64,000 nt of DNA from Mortierella sp. BCC40632 (taxonomy: Eukaryota; Mortierellomycota; Mortierellomycetes; Mortierellales; Mortierellaceae), in assembly GCA_011634665.1 (NCBI GenBank), contig WAEK01000004.1:1020001-1084000 (forward strand). The letters run 5' to 3'. Both the position numbers and the translations under genes were made by a program. The notes below the pieces were generated by a model. It was not told where the DNA came from. It did not search any database and saw nothing but the letters and a program-made list of their open reading frames with translations. Of this stretch, positions 24,501 to 36,074 are shown piece by piece (the first letter of the stretch is position 1; every line of letters begins with the position of its first letter).

Positions 24501-25833
24501 GCATGCAGGCAGCAGTCCTTTGAGTCGTGATCCTGATACTGGTCGATCCATGCGACCAGATGCTCAGCCTATGTATCCTCATCCACCTATTGGTGAGGGA
24601 CTTTACTCTTCACAGAAGCAGCAGCATGGCAACGCAAACCCCAACCCCATGTCAGGACCCTTGCCTCCTATTCAGCGAGGACCCCATGTCCATGGAGAGC
24701 CAGCTATGGTTGGATCACCCAATAGCCAGACGCAGCTTCCGCCTTTGAATGCGGTGGTCAGTGCAGTGGCAGCGACCGAGACCTCTAGCGGACGCTCTCC
24801 ATCGTCTCCTCACTTGAACGGCGGTGCGACCGTGGCACGAACACCTATCCAGACGCCGCAGCCCAACTCTTCTAGCCATGCTGAGCATGGCAGCAATGTC
24901 GCCTCAGTGTCCCTCCCCTCGCCTTCGTCATCGACTTCAGCAGCATTCGCACCCAGCGGCGCTAATGCCCAGACAGGTTCTCAGCAACAGCAACAGCGTC
25001 CTGGTGAGACACCCAGGAGCCCACCTGTCCATCACAAGGATCACTACCATGGAGCACGTTCTCACCCACATGGAGTGGCGCCAGCTACCACCGAGTCTGG
25101 GTATACTCCTCAGGAGCTTGAGAACCGTCTCCATAGTGTCGAGGAGGCCTACCAGGCCTTGAGACAGTATACGCAAAAGCTGCAGCAGGTCCAGGCTGCA
25201 CAGGACAATACCATTGCCTGGATGCGAGACCGAATCGAGCAAATGGAAGGATCATTTCCACGAGGTAAGCAAGATGAGACACGAATGGAGTTAAGGCTAT
25301 AGGAGAGGCCCAAAGACCACTGTGTGCTAATAGATATCCTCATTTTACTTACTGAAATAGATTCCATGACTTCTCCCTTGACTCCTCAGTCCCAGTCGGG
25401 TAGCAGCACGGGAGCTCAGTCAGCTAAGCGTAAGGCAGACTATGGCTCCATCGCTGAGGATATTGGAATGGGTCACGGCAACGGATACTCGTCCATGGCC
25501 CGATCGACCAGGATGAGATATGATGTTCCGCGACACGACTCTGGACATGCCATTGGACCCGATGGACCGCTTGCTCCAGTCTCGGCACAACATGGTCCCC
25601 AGGGGGGATTTGATGGCCACGGGGCAGCACATCCCGAGTCGGCTCACCCCCACCCCCACCATCATCATCACCACCACCATCACCATGCTCACCAGCAGCA
25701 ACAACAGCAGCCTTCTTCGGAGGCTGCTCCCTTTGGACACCCACAGTCCCACTCTCCACGACAACAGTACCATTCTCAGCAACCCATCCCACAGGCCGGC
25801 CCTCGCCACCAGCGGCTCCATTCCAGCTCCTAA
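21531..25833 (+). CDS. HSF-type DNA-binding transcription factor, 1114 residues
   Basis: A nuclear transcription factor of the heat-shock-factor family. Eight exons stay in frame: 21531-22033, 22176-22667, 22789-22940, 23120-23137, 23264-23281, 23456-24015, 24136-25264 and 25361-25833. The HSF domain spans about residues 310-430. Diagnostic pieces are KLYRMVEDPSIQNLISWAKE, the recognition-helix stretch FVRQLNMYGFHKIYRYDR, and WQFYHPQFQRDFPHLRKNIK. The N-terminal ~300 residues are Ser/Pro/Thr-rich, then acidic (DDEEQDGTAEDDEFDENGEQ). A leucine/glutamine heptad-like segment (LENRLHSVEEAYQALRQYTQ onward, about 905-952) fits the HSF trimerisation coiled coil. The C terminus has a His10 run (about 1057-1066) followed by Gln6. 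The DNA-binding domain sits in the middle, as in fungal Hsf1 and Sfl1, and no receiver domain is present, so Skn7 is unlikely. I cannot choose between Hsf1- and Sfl1-type. The first in-frame ATG is at 21531. Confidence 0.93.
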
Positions 25834-25867
25834 AATGGAGAATTCTTTTTAATTTTTGGTTCAAGCA

Positions 25868-25903
<36 letters not shown>
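25868..25903. repeat. Poly-A run just after the HSF-type stop codon
   Basis: About 35 A residues on the sense strand, roughly 35 bases after the stop codon. It lies too close to the stop, with transcript-like sequence following, to call it a processed poly-A tail. Confidence 0.8.
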
Positions 25904-25905
<2 letters not shown>

Positions 25906-26114
25906 CATGTATCCTTCATCCCCCCCCCCCTATTCGACTGTGTATTATGAGAATTTCTCTCCACTTTCTCTTATTCTCCTTCTATCGATTATTCTTTTTT
26001 GTTTCCAGTTATATTTGTTGTTGTTTTTACTCAAGTCCTTTTTTCTTCTTCTCTAGTACATACCGTCCGATCAGCATCTTCCTTACCTTAATCCAATAAT
26101 AATTTATTCTTTAT

Positions 26115-26140
26115 TGTGGGCAGAACTTTCTCTGCCCACA
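26115..26140 (+). other. Perfect 10-bp hairpin downstream of the HSF-type gene
   Basis: TGTGGGCAGA and TCTGCCCACA form a perfect 10-base-pair stem around the 6-base loop ACTTTC, about 280 bases after the stop codon. This is likely within the 3' UTR or just past the transcript end. Function is unknown. Confidence 0.6.
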
Positions 26141-26608
26141 TCTTGTCTTTTACCAACTCTTTTCTCTTTGTTTTGTTTTGTTTTTTTTCTATCAGCACAA
26201 CTACTGCCCGCTTTCCACGCATACCCCTCTTTTTTCAAATGATTAAAGAAATATGATCTCTAATTTCAGCAACAAACAAAGTAAAACAAAAACAAAAAAA
26301 GACATGGGTCCTCCCAGTGGATGTGTTTTGAAATGAGCTGTTGGGAATCTCTTGGTGGTTATTTGCAAAATTTTATTCTATTTTATTTTATTTTATTTTT
26401 TGACTTAGCCTCCTCTCTCCAAACACAATCGGCCTTTGGTGCAAGATCAGACGCCGATGATCTCTCTTTCTTTCTTTCTCTCTCTTTTTCTCTCTCTCTC
26501 GCTCTTTTTTTTTTTTTCTCACACACAACGCACGTTCTTCTGGTGATTTGGTCATGAGAAGCCCAAACAAAAAGTCTTTTGTCCATCGAGATATAAATGT
26601 TGACCAAG

Positions 26609-26642
<34 letters not shown>

Positions 26643-27259
26643 TTTCTTCTTGTCTATTTTGTCCGACATCATCATGCCTCGAGGAAGAGGAACATTTCTT
26701 CTTCTTTCTTTCTCGCCTTTCTTCCTTCGTGTCTAGAGTATTCCATCCATGGAAAGGGGAAAAAAAAAGAGGTCGAGGGGGAGAGAGAGAGTTTGTTACC
26801 CAACAACAAAAGAGGAGGAAAAGCAATCGAGCTCTCGCTCTAAAAAGGAAGGAGAGCTGCTTTGGTCAAGGCGCACTCAAGTGAGCAACAGATTTTTTTT
26901 TTTAAAAAAAACCTATGTCACCAAAGTAACATAAGCCAGGTCCATCTTTCCAGAAAACAAAAGAAAAAAAAAAAAAGCATGGCTCGATATTGGTCGATAC
27001 ACCCACTGCCTATTATACAATGCTTCGGAGGAGAAGAGGCGCCATGGGTTTAGAACCGCTCTTGGTCAGAGGATCTTTGTCCTCACTAGGCTTGCTAGCC
27101 TTTGCACTTTATACAGTAGAGCCTTGACCCTTGTATCTACTGCCTCGGCGATGGATAGTGGCAAGTACTAGTAAAAAAAAAAAAAAAAAGGTTGTTTGCC
27201 TACAATGTTGCACATTGTTGTACGCGGCGGGAATGTCTCGGTGAATGAAGATGCCTTTA

Positions 27260-27261
<2 letters not shown>

Positions 27262-27294
<33 letters not shown>
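27262..27294. repeat. (CA)n microsatellite
   Basis: Short perfect CA repeat in intergenic DNA. Confidence 0.85.
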
Positions 27295-27298
<4 letters not shown>

Positions 27299-27379
27299 GA
27301 GAGGCGGCGTAGGCCCAGCGTGTGTTACAAATAAATTCTTGATGACCCTTACCACAATGTAGCCGAGAGGCCTTGCCTA

Positions 27380-27415
<36 letters not shown>

Positions 27416-27899
27416 GGGTGGGTACAATTCGGACTTACCCGTTGAAAAAGAAAAAAAAAAAAAAGTACGACTTGAACGACTTGTAGAGCAAGGGTAAGGC
27501 CCAGACCTCAGTGAGAACAAACCCATGCCTCCCCTCCCCCACATACCCAGTAACAATTTTGTTGCATGTTCCCCGAAATAGTCAGCAACTCCTTCTTGGA
27601 GACTGTTGGTCGCCATCCTGTACTCTTTGTTCCGGGACCGTCATGCGTTCCAAAAAGGGGAGAGGGGGGAGGGGGAGGGAGGTTTTCTTTTCTTTTCTTT
27701 TCTTTTTGAGAGCAAATGCTGGTGTAAAACTCGTTGTCAAAATCACTCATACTTGACTCAAGCAGCTTCATGTACTTCCTAGTACTTTTATCTGTACCGC
27801 GGCACGACAAAAAGTCAACACTCTCTGAGGTCTAGTTCTTGGGACAGAAGGAAGGGCCCCTTCCTTCTATTTCCTATCCGCCATCAGCATAGAGAGTTT

Positions 27900-27901
<2 letters not shown>

Positions 27902-27942
<41 letters not shown>
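27902..27942. repeat. Poly-T run of about 41
   Basis: Uninterrupted T run on the + strand in intergenic DNA. Confidence 0.85.
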
Positions 27943-29077
27943 CATTCGTTGGGTTCGGCGATTTGACGATGCTTTGGGAATTTGATTCAAGTCTACTTTT
28001 TCTAGAGACTCCGGACCAGTAGTCGTAGCAAAAAAGTACTACCTATATGCTTCATAACCCGCCACTATGTGGTAAAGATGGCAAACACAGGCTGCGATAG
28101 ACCCAATCTAGGACATGTGAGACAATCTTGAGCGCCCAAGTACTTCTTTCTTTCTTTTTCTCTTTCTTTCTTTGGCCGCTCGATGTAAGGGGATAGGAAG
28201 CGACTCGTAAAAAGAAAAAAGAAAAAAAGAAATCTCTCACTGGACAGATTCGACAGAGACATAGGAATAGGTTCGTCAGGACTCGGGAGATACAATGCTG
28301 CATGTATACTAACGCGCTAAACCACATCAAAAAAAAAATACTCTTGAATCGGTATGAGAAAGTGTACTATTCGAGACCGATCCTCCACAAGTGGCGAGGG
28401 AATGAATATGGCTGGTGTTTCGGGAGGATGATGGCGTGCTGATCATTCTCTACAGCTGACCAGCATCCTTAGTGCGTGTGTATACAAATATGTGTTGACA
28501 TGGGGCGGGGCGGATTAACGTGCTTGTGATAATCGATATCTGGATGAAGAAGGCAAAATACCCGAGTCGACGAGAAGCCTGAGCTACATACAAGGCAGGT
28601 CTTTTTTTTTTTTTTTTTTGTAACCTCGCCAAGAGTTGGTGCGGCTGTAAAGAACATCTCCTTGTACGAGATCGAACAAGCTCGGGTGGCAAACAGTGGT
28701 TTGGGATGGCTCGCTTCATTATTTTTTATTTTCTTTTTTCTTTTTTTCTTTTTTTCTTTTTTTCTTTTTTTCTATTTTCTTTTTGGGTGCATCAAGACCA
28801 GCAAAACAAGTACCTTCGCGTAACTGACACACACCGATACATCGACTCTTTTTTTTTTTTGACAGGATGTAGAATATGGTGTGTTGACAAGGGAATGCAT
28901 GAGTACCACTGTTCTCTCTAGAAAACAAATGTCAATAATACATCAAAGCGCGCATCCAAAAAGGCACTCCATTCGACCTTCTTTTTATATATATATTTAT
29001 TTTATATCGACATAGACCCTCATGCAATCTTTCCTTGTCCAATTGTTTTTCTGGGGCTTCAGTGTTTTCGTCGTACT

Positions 29078-29080
<3 letters not shown>

Positions 29081-29127
<47 letters not shown>
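29081..29127. repeat. T-run abutting A-run (self-complementary)
   Basis: About 27 T residues run directly into about 20 A residues, giving a 40-base A/T palindrome that could extrude or form a hairpin in RNA. Confidence 0.8.
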
Positions 29128-29927
29128 CTGGGCAGCATTGGACGCCTTTCCAGTGAAGAGTGCGGTGAAAGGCAGAATATGGCTCTCATCCTGGCGGTGA
29201 GGATATGATCTCTCTTCAAGAATCTCTGGAAGCTATTCCAAGAATGATACCAACAAGGTATCGCAGAGCAGAGTCTTCAAAGGTATTTTCTTTTGGTGTG
29301 GGTCTAGGCAATCATAACGCGCCGCACACATACGCACACATATTCACCTCCTCCCCCCCCCCTTATCCTTCCACCTTCATCCCTTCCTTCTTCCGGATAA
29401 ATTCAAAAGGAACGCGAAACATCAAAGGTATCATTAATAGGTTGCATTGTGCACACTATATATCTTCACGAAAGGATATTAAGCCCAAGGTTGAGGTGGA
29501 TGATTTGAAGGCATGTCGTCGTTAAAAAAAAAAAAAAAGAACACGCCGGAAACTAGAACAACCATTTCCCGACGTTTTTTTTTTTTTACCATTCTCCCCC
29601 CCCCCCCTTTTTTTTTTTTTTTTTTTTTTATCATAGAGGAAATGATGAGAGAGTCAAAAGTTCCAAACGCGTGTTCGTGGGCTTTTACTTCACATATTCT
29701 CCCTGTGAAATGCTCCTGGTCGGCAGTCAATCAATCATGCGACTGACAACTACATACAGACTGTGCGCTTTTTTTTTTTTTTTTTTTTTACATGATAAAT
29801 TGCTCCACACATGGTGCAAATCTCCCTGGTCTTTGAGAGTTATCCTTAAAATGTCTGACCCACACAAAGTGTGAGAGAGATAAAGGTACCAGGCAAAGAA
29901 GCAGTAATTTTTCAATAGGATGAGAGG

Positions 29928-29962
<35 letters not shown>

Positions 29963-30424
29963 GAAAACGCGAAACTGTGTGTACTATTTCGCCTTTCCCT
30001 TCCTTCCCCCGCACTCTCCCTTCTGCTCCCGCGTACTACTTTGGTGGCGTATATGCAGTGTCCATTGTTGTCCTGGCTTTGACCACTTTCTCCGTCATCT
30101 CATCTTTTTTTTTTTCACCCATGTCACTCAAGAAAAGAAAAAAAAAAAAAAAAACAAAAATGGGGGATAATCAGCGCCATCGCGATGTGGCATCTTTTTT
30201 CTTTTCTTCTTTATGGAAAAAAGCCGAGATGACTATATGTGTATGAGGGATGCTGTGTGGTTTGAGTGATTGTGTTCCACTCTTGTGTTTGCTAATTGCC
30301 TTTTTTTTTTTTTTTTTTTTTTTTTCCTGAATGCGCTAGATAGATGAACAAAAGAGATGGAAACTCTCCTTCTCTCTCCCTATATATTTTTTTTTTTTTT
30401 TTTTTTTTTTAAGCCGATGGTGCG

Positions 30425-33400
30425 TTATCGCATCATGACGGGAATATACCCAACGTTATCAAACATCCGTTCTCGCTTCTTTCTCATATGCTCATCATAA
30501 AATTTGTTGGCCACCTCCAATTGCTTGGGCGGTGCAAGATGAACCACTTTGCATTTGCTCCTCAACCCAGTCTTGTCCAATTGTCCTGCCTCCTGCAAAA
30601 CCTTGAGAACCACCTTCTCTCGTCTTGGCATCCCCGTTTTGTCAGTCCATAGCTTGAGAAGTTCACGAGTCTTGGTTCGTAGGTTCACAAACGTGTCCGT
30701 CACTCGACCCGTCATGGTCATGCAGGCTTCGATCGCCTGTTCAATCGATGCCGGTTCCGATGCCATGATATCCGACCCGAGAATCGTCCGTGTGGCATCA
30801 AAATGAAGATACTTGGCCGCCAAGGCAAGCACATTTCCGTCACGTGGGGTCATGATCGATGTATCTGCACCCTTGGCAATCAGACGTTCCAACACCTTGG
30901 CAACATCTTCGGACGAAATCTTGGGGTTGCGCATCAAGACATGCAAGGGTGTATACCCTTGAATATCCAACGCATTTATGTCTTCCAAGATGGCGGTCTT
31001 CTCGAGCAACAGATCCAAGGCTGCAAACAAATGAGCTGAACCATGATCATTCTTGACGGGCAGGTACCGGTCAAAAAGAACATGAAGACAAGTATACATA
31101 GATCGCTTTGCAACCAATTTGAGATTAACCAGCTCGTCTTGATCCAAAAGCTCCTTCAAGATTGGAAGTGAAGTGGGTAAGAAATGGCCAAGACAGGTAT
31201 GGATCGGAGTGATTTCACATTCAAGTGAGTAGGTAGGAACAATGGAAAATCCGTTGAGATCATGCCCTGAGAGGATGAACCATTCAGTCATGTCGGCATT
31301 CGAGACACTGATGGCTTCATGAAGGGTTGTCGGTCGGGCAAAGGGACGGTGTGAGCCCTGACCTGGACCCGGTGACACGGACCGTACGCTATTTGACCGA
31401 GTTGTGGTCGTGTTGGAGCTTAGTGATTCGGCGTCAATGCTGTCTGAGACTATTACAAGGATGATGAGAAGAAAAAAAGAAAGAAACAGAAGAAGAAAAA
31501 AAAAGGAGAGAGAGAGAGAGCCGTCAGTTCTCATATCAAGATTCCCTGGAATCTAGAATGCTTCTTTTTTTTACCCTAGAAGGAAAAGAAGAAATAAACA
31601 AAAGCAATCCCAGCCATTGAAACACCAAACAAATAAATAAACAAACAACCCAGCCTCTTCCCATTTCCTTACCAACAGTAGATATCGTCATGGACAATTC
31701 TTCGCCTGGCAACATCAACATATCCATTGGTTCCACGACCACCAACATCTGAAGTGTCTCTTCCACCACCTCGAGCGGTGGTCGTGATCCCGGATCCGAT
31801 TCCCAACACATCTTGAACAATTGCTCATAAATCTCGGGAGTACCCAAGACTGTTTCTTCTCGTAGTCCCTTGGAAATGGCCGAATGAAGTTGTTCCATCG
31901 TCTTTTGGAGCCTCGGTCCAGCCTCGGCCCTAGCAATAATCTCATCAAAGGGTGTTCGTCCCGAGGACAGTTCCCAAAGCAGAATTCCCAACGAATAGAC
32001 TGCAGCCTCTGTTAGGGATCCTCCTCCTCCTCTCCCACTACCACCATGGCCCGAGACCGGCTCGACCGTTGCGGTACCATCTGGCTTAATGCCTTGGACT
32101 TTTTCGGGGGCCAAATAAACCATCTGACTTGGGGGAGAAGGTTGAGCCGTCATCTGACAAGGAGCCGAGGTGATCAATCCCGAAGTAAACCCGGTCAAGA
32201 GTGCGACCCCCTCAGCATCGACCAAGACATTACCAGGATGAAGTCGACATTCAATCCCCTGAGTACTTAGGAATCTTAGACCCTGAGCCATATCCAAAGC
32301 GAGTTTATACTTTTCTGGCCATTGAATTAAATCGAAATGATGGTCCAAGAACTGTTTAAGGGATCCATGTTGAGGTTGTTGAAGTAACAAGGCAGGGATG
32401 GGACCTATGTTTGGGTTGCTGTAGACGTAATGAGTTGGGTTGTTGTGATTATCTGGGAAGCCGGCGTTGGGGAGGTATCCATAGAGTTGAATGATTTGTC
32501 GACATTTGCGAAGCTTGTGAAGCGCTTGTACCTAATGAAGATTGAAGATTTGTGCGATTGGGGTTAGAGGTGACTGTAGTCTGTATGTTTGTGTGTGTAT
32601 GTGTATATGCGTGCATGTGTGTATGACTGAGAGAGAGAGAGAGAGAGAGGTTTTGTTGGATGGGATAGGGTAGGATTAGGATTAGGATAGGATTAGGATA
32701 GACAAGGTGTTGATTTCTTTGGGCGTTATCGATCACATAAACTGTATCTTCTTTTTTTCTTTTTAGAAGAAAAAAAAAAGTGTATGAGAGGGGGCTATGC
32801 AAAGGGGATTCAAAGCGAAAAAACATGGCTCCATGTCGTCATTCGGATTCGAGGCACAGTGGAGAAAAAGGTATGGACGAAAAAAAAAAAAAAATATGAG
32901 CCAGACACCATGCTCTTCCCCCCCCCCCAACCACAGGGCGTGCATGCATGTTCATGCAGAGAGATGGTCTAAGTATGCATGCCGGACACACAAACTGAAG
33001 GTCATCGCTGAGGTGTTCAACACAGAGCCATAATGTTGGACAGAGAGAAGGAAACGTTCTCGGCAAGATCGAGACGTGGGAGAGAGAGAGAGAGAGAGCA
33101 ACAACATTCGACGGATAAACACGGGGTCGAAAAAAGAGAGAGAGACTCGTTGTGCGCTAGAGTGGATGGTGACCAGGAAGGAAGCAGAAGAAGAGGGGGG
33201 ATGATCGGAGAGCCTTCAGGAAGAAATCATGGCGCGAGAGAACCGAGAAGGCTTTTGATTGGTCGGTGGGAGTTTCCCTGTCATATGCGCTCCTGGGACA
33301 AAGAGCGAGTCTAGATGAGCCAACCCATCTACTCCTTCTCTCTCTCTCTCTCTTGTCGTTTTCTCTTGTTGTTGTGTCCTTTTTCTTTTTTCTTTTGTGC

Positions 33401-33711
33401 CACGCGCTCACGCTCAAAAGAAGCAGCGAGAAATGAACACGCCCAAGGGGGTTTCCCTTCACTGTCAGTTGCCCTGACCTAACCTTGCCCTTTTCGGCTC
33501 GAAAAAAAACAAGTTGGGTAAAGGGTCAAGCCAAAAGTAGACGAAGCCAAAAGAAAATAAAAACAACTACGACCAATGCAATTGCTGCTCATCTTTGTCG
33601 TGAGAGTTGGCGTCCATTTTAGCACACACTTGCACACACACACACACAAACATGTACACAACACATGCAAACAGCAACACCCTTTTTGCACCATCTGATG
33701 GACAATGGATC

Positions 33712-33747
<36 letters not shown>

Positions 33748-35233
33748 TATACGAGAGAGGCCCGCTTGGTTGGGTCTAGGTGGGGGGAGAGGGGAGAGAG
33801 GTGAGCCACCAGGCAGGAGGCGGAGGAAATGAGAGTAGAATATGAGGAGTAGACCAAAAAGGGTAACCATGCGACCGAGATAGAGAGAGAGAGAGACCCC
33901 TCACTCTTGGCCCATCCATGCCGCATCCAAAAGGCTTATCCAGGTCCAAAAAGACAAAGCAGCCTTGTGCAACATCCTATTTCTTCGCCATATTACTCTT
34001 TCCAGCCCTTGGAGCAGACCGGGTTCCGCTATTCTCTCTCTCTCTCTCTCATCTTCGGGTAGAAGGAGCAATGGCTCACTCGCACCTTTCGGAATAGAGT
34101 TTTTTTTTTTTTTTTCTTTCTCTCCCTCTCTCTCGCTTAAAAATGTTGTTCGTCGAGCTTGTCATTCTCTATCTCAGTCACTCAGTCACTCTCTTTCTCC
34201 CGTGAGCGGGTTTATAGAAGGAAACACAAGAGAGATGGCGCTGGATGATAAGGACAAGTAGCTTGTACACCACCACACCACCCACACCACAAGCACCTGT
34301 CTCTTTCTCTCGGATAGCCTCCTTCACCTTTAAGCTTTGAGTTATTTTGCTTCTTGGAAGTTTGGTCTCCTTCCCTCCCTCTTTCATTCTCTTCTCTTGC
34401 CCTTTTTTGTGCGAGGGGAAAAAAACAAAGCTAATCCAGGGAACACATAGTCATACACACACATACACACACGCACACTTTCTCACTCTCTCTTCTTGGA
34501 CCGAGGGGGAGGGGAGGGGAGCGGTTCCTTGTACCGTGAGAACCTCATCCTTACAACAACAAAACAACAAAAGAAAGAAGAGGAGTGATGGTGGTGGTGG
34601 TAACGGAAGGGAAGGAGGCTAGGGTACAAAAGTAGGCATGAACCGGTCCAGACGCAGGATGACCATGCGTAGGGCCTAGAGTCTGGACACAGGCCATACA
34701 CACACACACGCATACACACACACATGAATTCACGCGGCATATTACCCTTGTCCTGTTTCCCGAGGAGAGAATCATCCCTCTTTTTTTTTTTTTTTTTCAT
34801 TTTGCTTATGCCACGTTGTTTTTTTTCCCTCTTAGTTCCTAAAGAACATGACTCTTTTCCTTTCTAACAGGCTTGATCACCTTTAGCCAAGATTAGGAAA
34901 AAAAAAAAAAAGGGAGCCACCATGGGAAAAAACCCAATATGGCAAAAGGAATCATTTCTGTATGTCCGAATGTCTGCATACGTCTCCCGAGAGAGAGAGA
35001 TAGAGAGAGACGGAGAGAGACAGAGAGAGAGAAGAAAGAAAAGGAAAGAGAGAGAAAAAAAAATGGAGAGGGAGAGGTAGAGAAGAGAGTTTTCCATGGC
35101 GGCTGTACCCAATCCTAGGGACTATCCATGCGTTATGGTCCTGAGATACATGCATTCGCTCAAAAAAAAAAAAAAAACCTGCTTCATCATGCTCGCAGCT
35201 GAGGAAAAGGAGGGGGGGAATCGCGTGGGCGTT

Positions 35234-35266
<33 letters not shown>

Positions 35267-36074
35267 GATGTTTGATGTATGAGTAATGCGTGAGAGCAGC
35301 AGCAAAGGAGAAGACAGACGGCAAAGAGAGATAGAGTGGAGAAAGTAGATGGAGAAGGGAGGAGGGGAGGAGGGAAGTAAAGAAAAGTACGAGATTTACC
35401 TCAAGAAGCACCTCATGGGGTTGGCCCCAGCGGTCAATAGGCAAGATTTGAACTTGGGCCTGTTTCCAGTTGGCAACAAGCACTGTCTGTGTACCTCCAA
35501 TTTGAGCCGGATAAAGTGCATTCGCGGCAGTAATGGGAACAGGCACCGTATGCACATCTGAAAACTCTTTCATAAACACAGGTCGACACGTTTGTTGTAA
35601 CCATTGAAGACATGGTCGGTAATCTTCTAGTTGGACCGTTGGAAGTGGATGGGCGGCGTTGGAAAGGAATCGGATCGGATTTGAGGTCAAGTGTGTGTAC
35701 GGAGATTCTTCCTCGGGCACGGATCCCATCGGATTCATTGTCCCAACGGTCGTCCGAAGTCCGTATCCATTGTTGATTCCGGAGGATTGAAAATGAACTG
35801 TGGGTGAAGGTGGACCGCTTCCCGAGAGAGAGGATGAAATGCTTCCACTCCTCACATCTCGAGTAGGACCATTGCTGTTGGGATGAAAGTGAACATTCAA
35901 GTTGGTTGTGTTGGAACGACCTGAGGTAGGTGGAGTCGGTGAAGGGATGGGGTCTGTATTGATCTTGCCACTATGGCCGCTCCTACCACTCTTACCGCTC
36001 TTGCCGCTCTTGATAGAACTGCTCGAGGAAGAGTCGTCATAAGTGGAGACCATGGTTGATGGTAGGCCAAACAT
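30425..36074 (-). CDS. Protein kinase-like (pseudokinase) with C-terminal ankyrin repeats, 852 residues
   Basis: Three minus-strand exons, 36074-35400, 32531-31673 and 31449-30425, join in frame. Residues 1-170 are low complexity (Ser run, a KSGKSGRSGHSGK stretch). A kinase fold spans about 170-490: VLVANWK (Lys204), the alpha-C-like VLLEVQALHKLRKC across the first splice, IIQLYGYL, MAQGLRFL, YLAPEKV (Glu368) and AAVYSLGILLWELSSGRTPF. The catalytic loop reads CRLHPGN (320-326) instead of HRDxxxxN, and the DFG position reads TGF (338-340), so the catalytic Asp and metal-binding Asp are both absent. Phosphotransfer is therefore unlikely. The C-terminal third has ankyrin-type cores (LDIQGYTPLHVLM; ITPIHTCLG). 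A scaffold or allosteric role is my inference. Intron 1 is 2868 nt, far longer than the others here. The ATG at 36074 follows a CTGCAG, so an upstream noncoding exon is possible. Confidence 0.82.
32532..35399 (-). other. 2.87-kb intron of the pseudokinase gene
   Basis: Bounded by a GTAAAT donor at 35399 and a TAG acceptor ending at 32532, in phase 0. The flanking residues (GQPHEVLLE then VQALHKLRK) form one continuous kinase alpha-C helix region, which supports a single gene. The interior holds poly-A/T, CA and GA tracts and a (TTG)n run; I saw no convincing nested gene. Confidence 0.65.
35233..35264. repeat. (TTG)n trinucleotide repeat
   Basis: About ten TTG units inside the long pseudokinase intron. 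Confidence 0.9.

Larger units (their letters stand above)
25834..30424. other. Intergenic, no defensible gene
   Basis: The 3' flank of the HSF-type gene is followed by repeat-rich DNA. Short open pieces exist on both strands around 27.5-29.7 kb but none has start, splice and stop signals that agree. Notable structures are a hairpin at 26115-26140, a short palindrome at 27846-27868, and a T-run/A-run junction at 29081-29127. Confidence 0.5.

Noticed and set aside
29205..29525. + strand open frame of 106 codons with plausible text
   Set aside because: No stop, start or splice signals that agree, and flanked by homopolymers; kept only as unexplained intergenic sequence.
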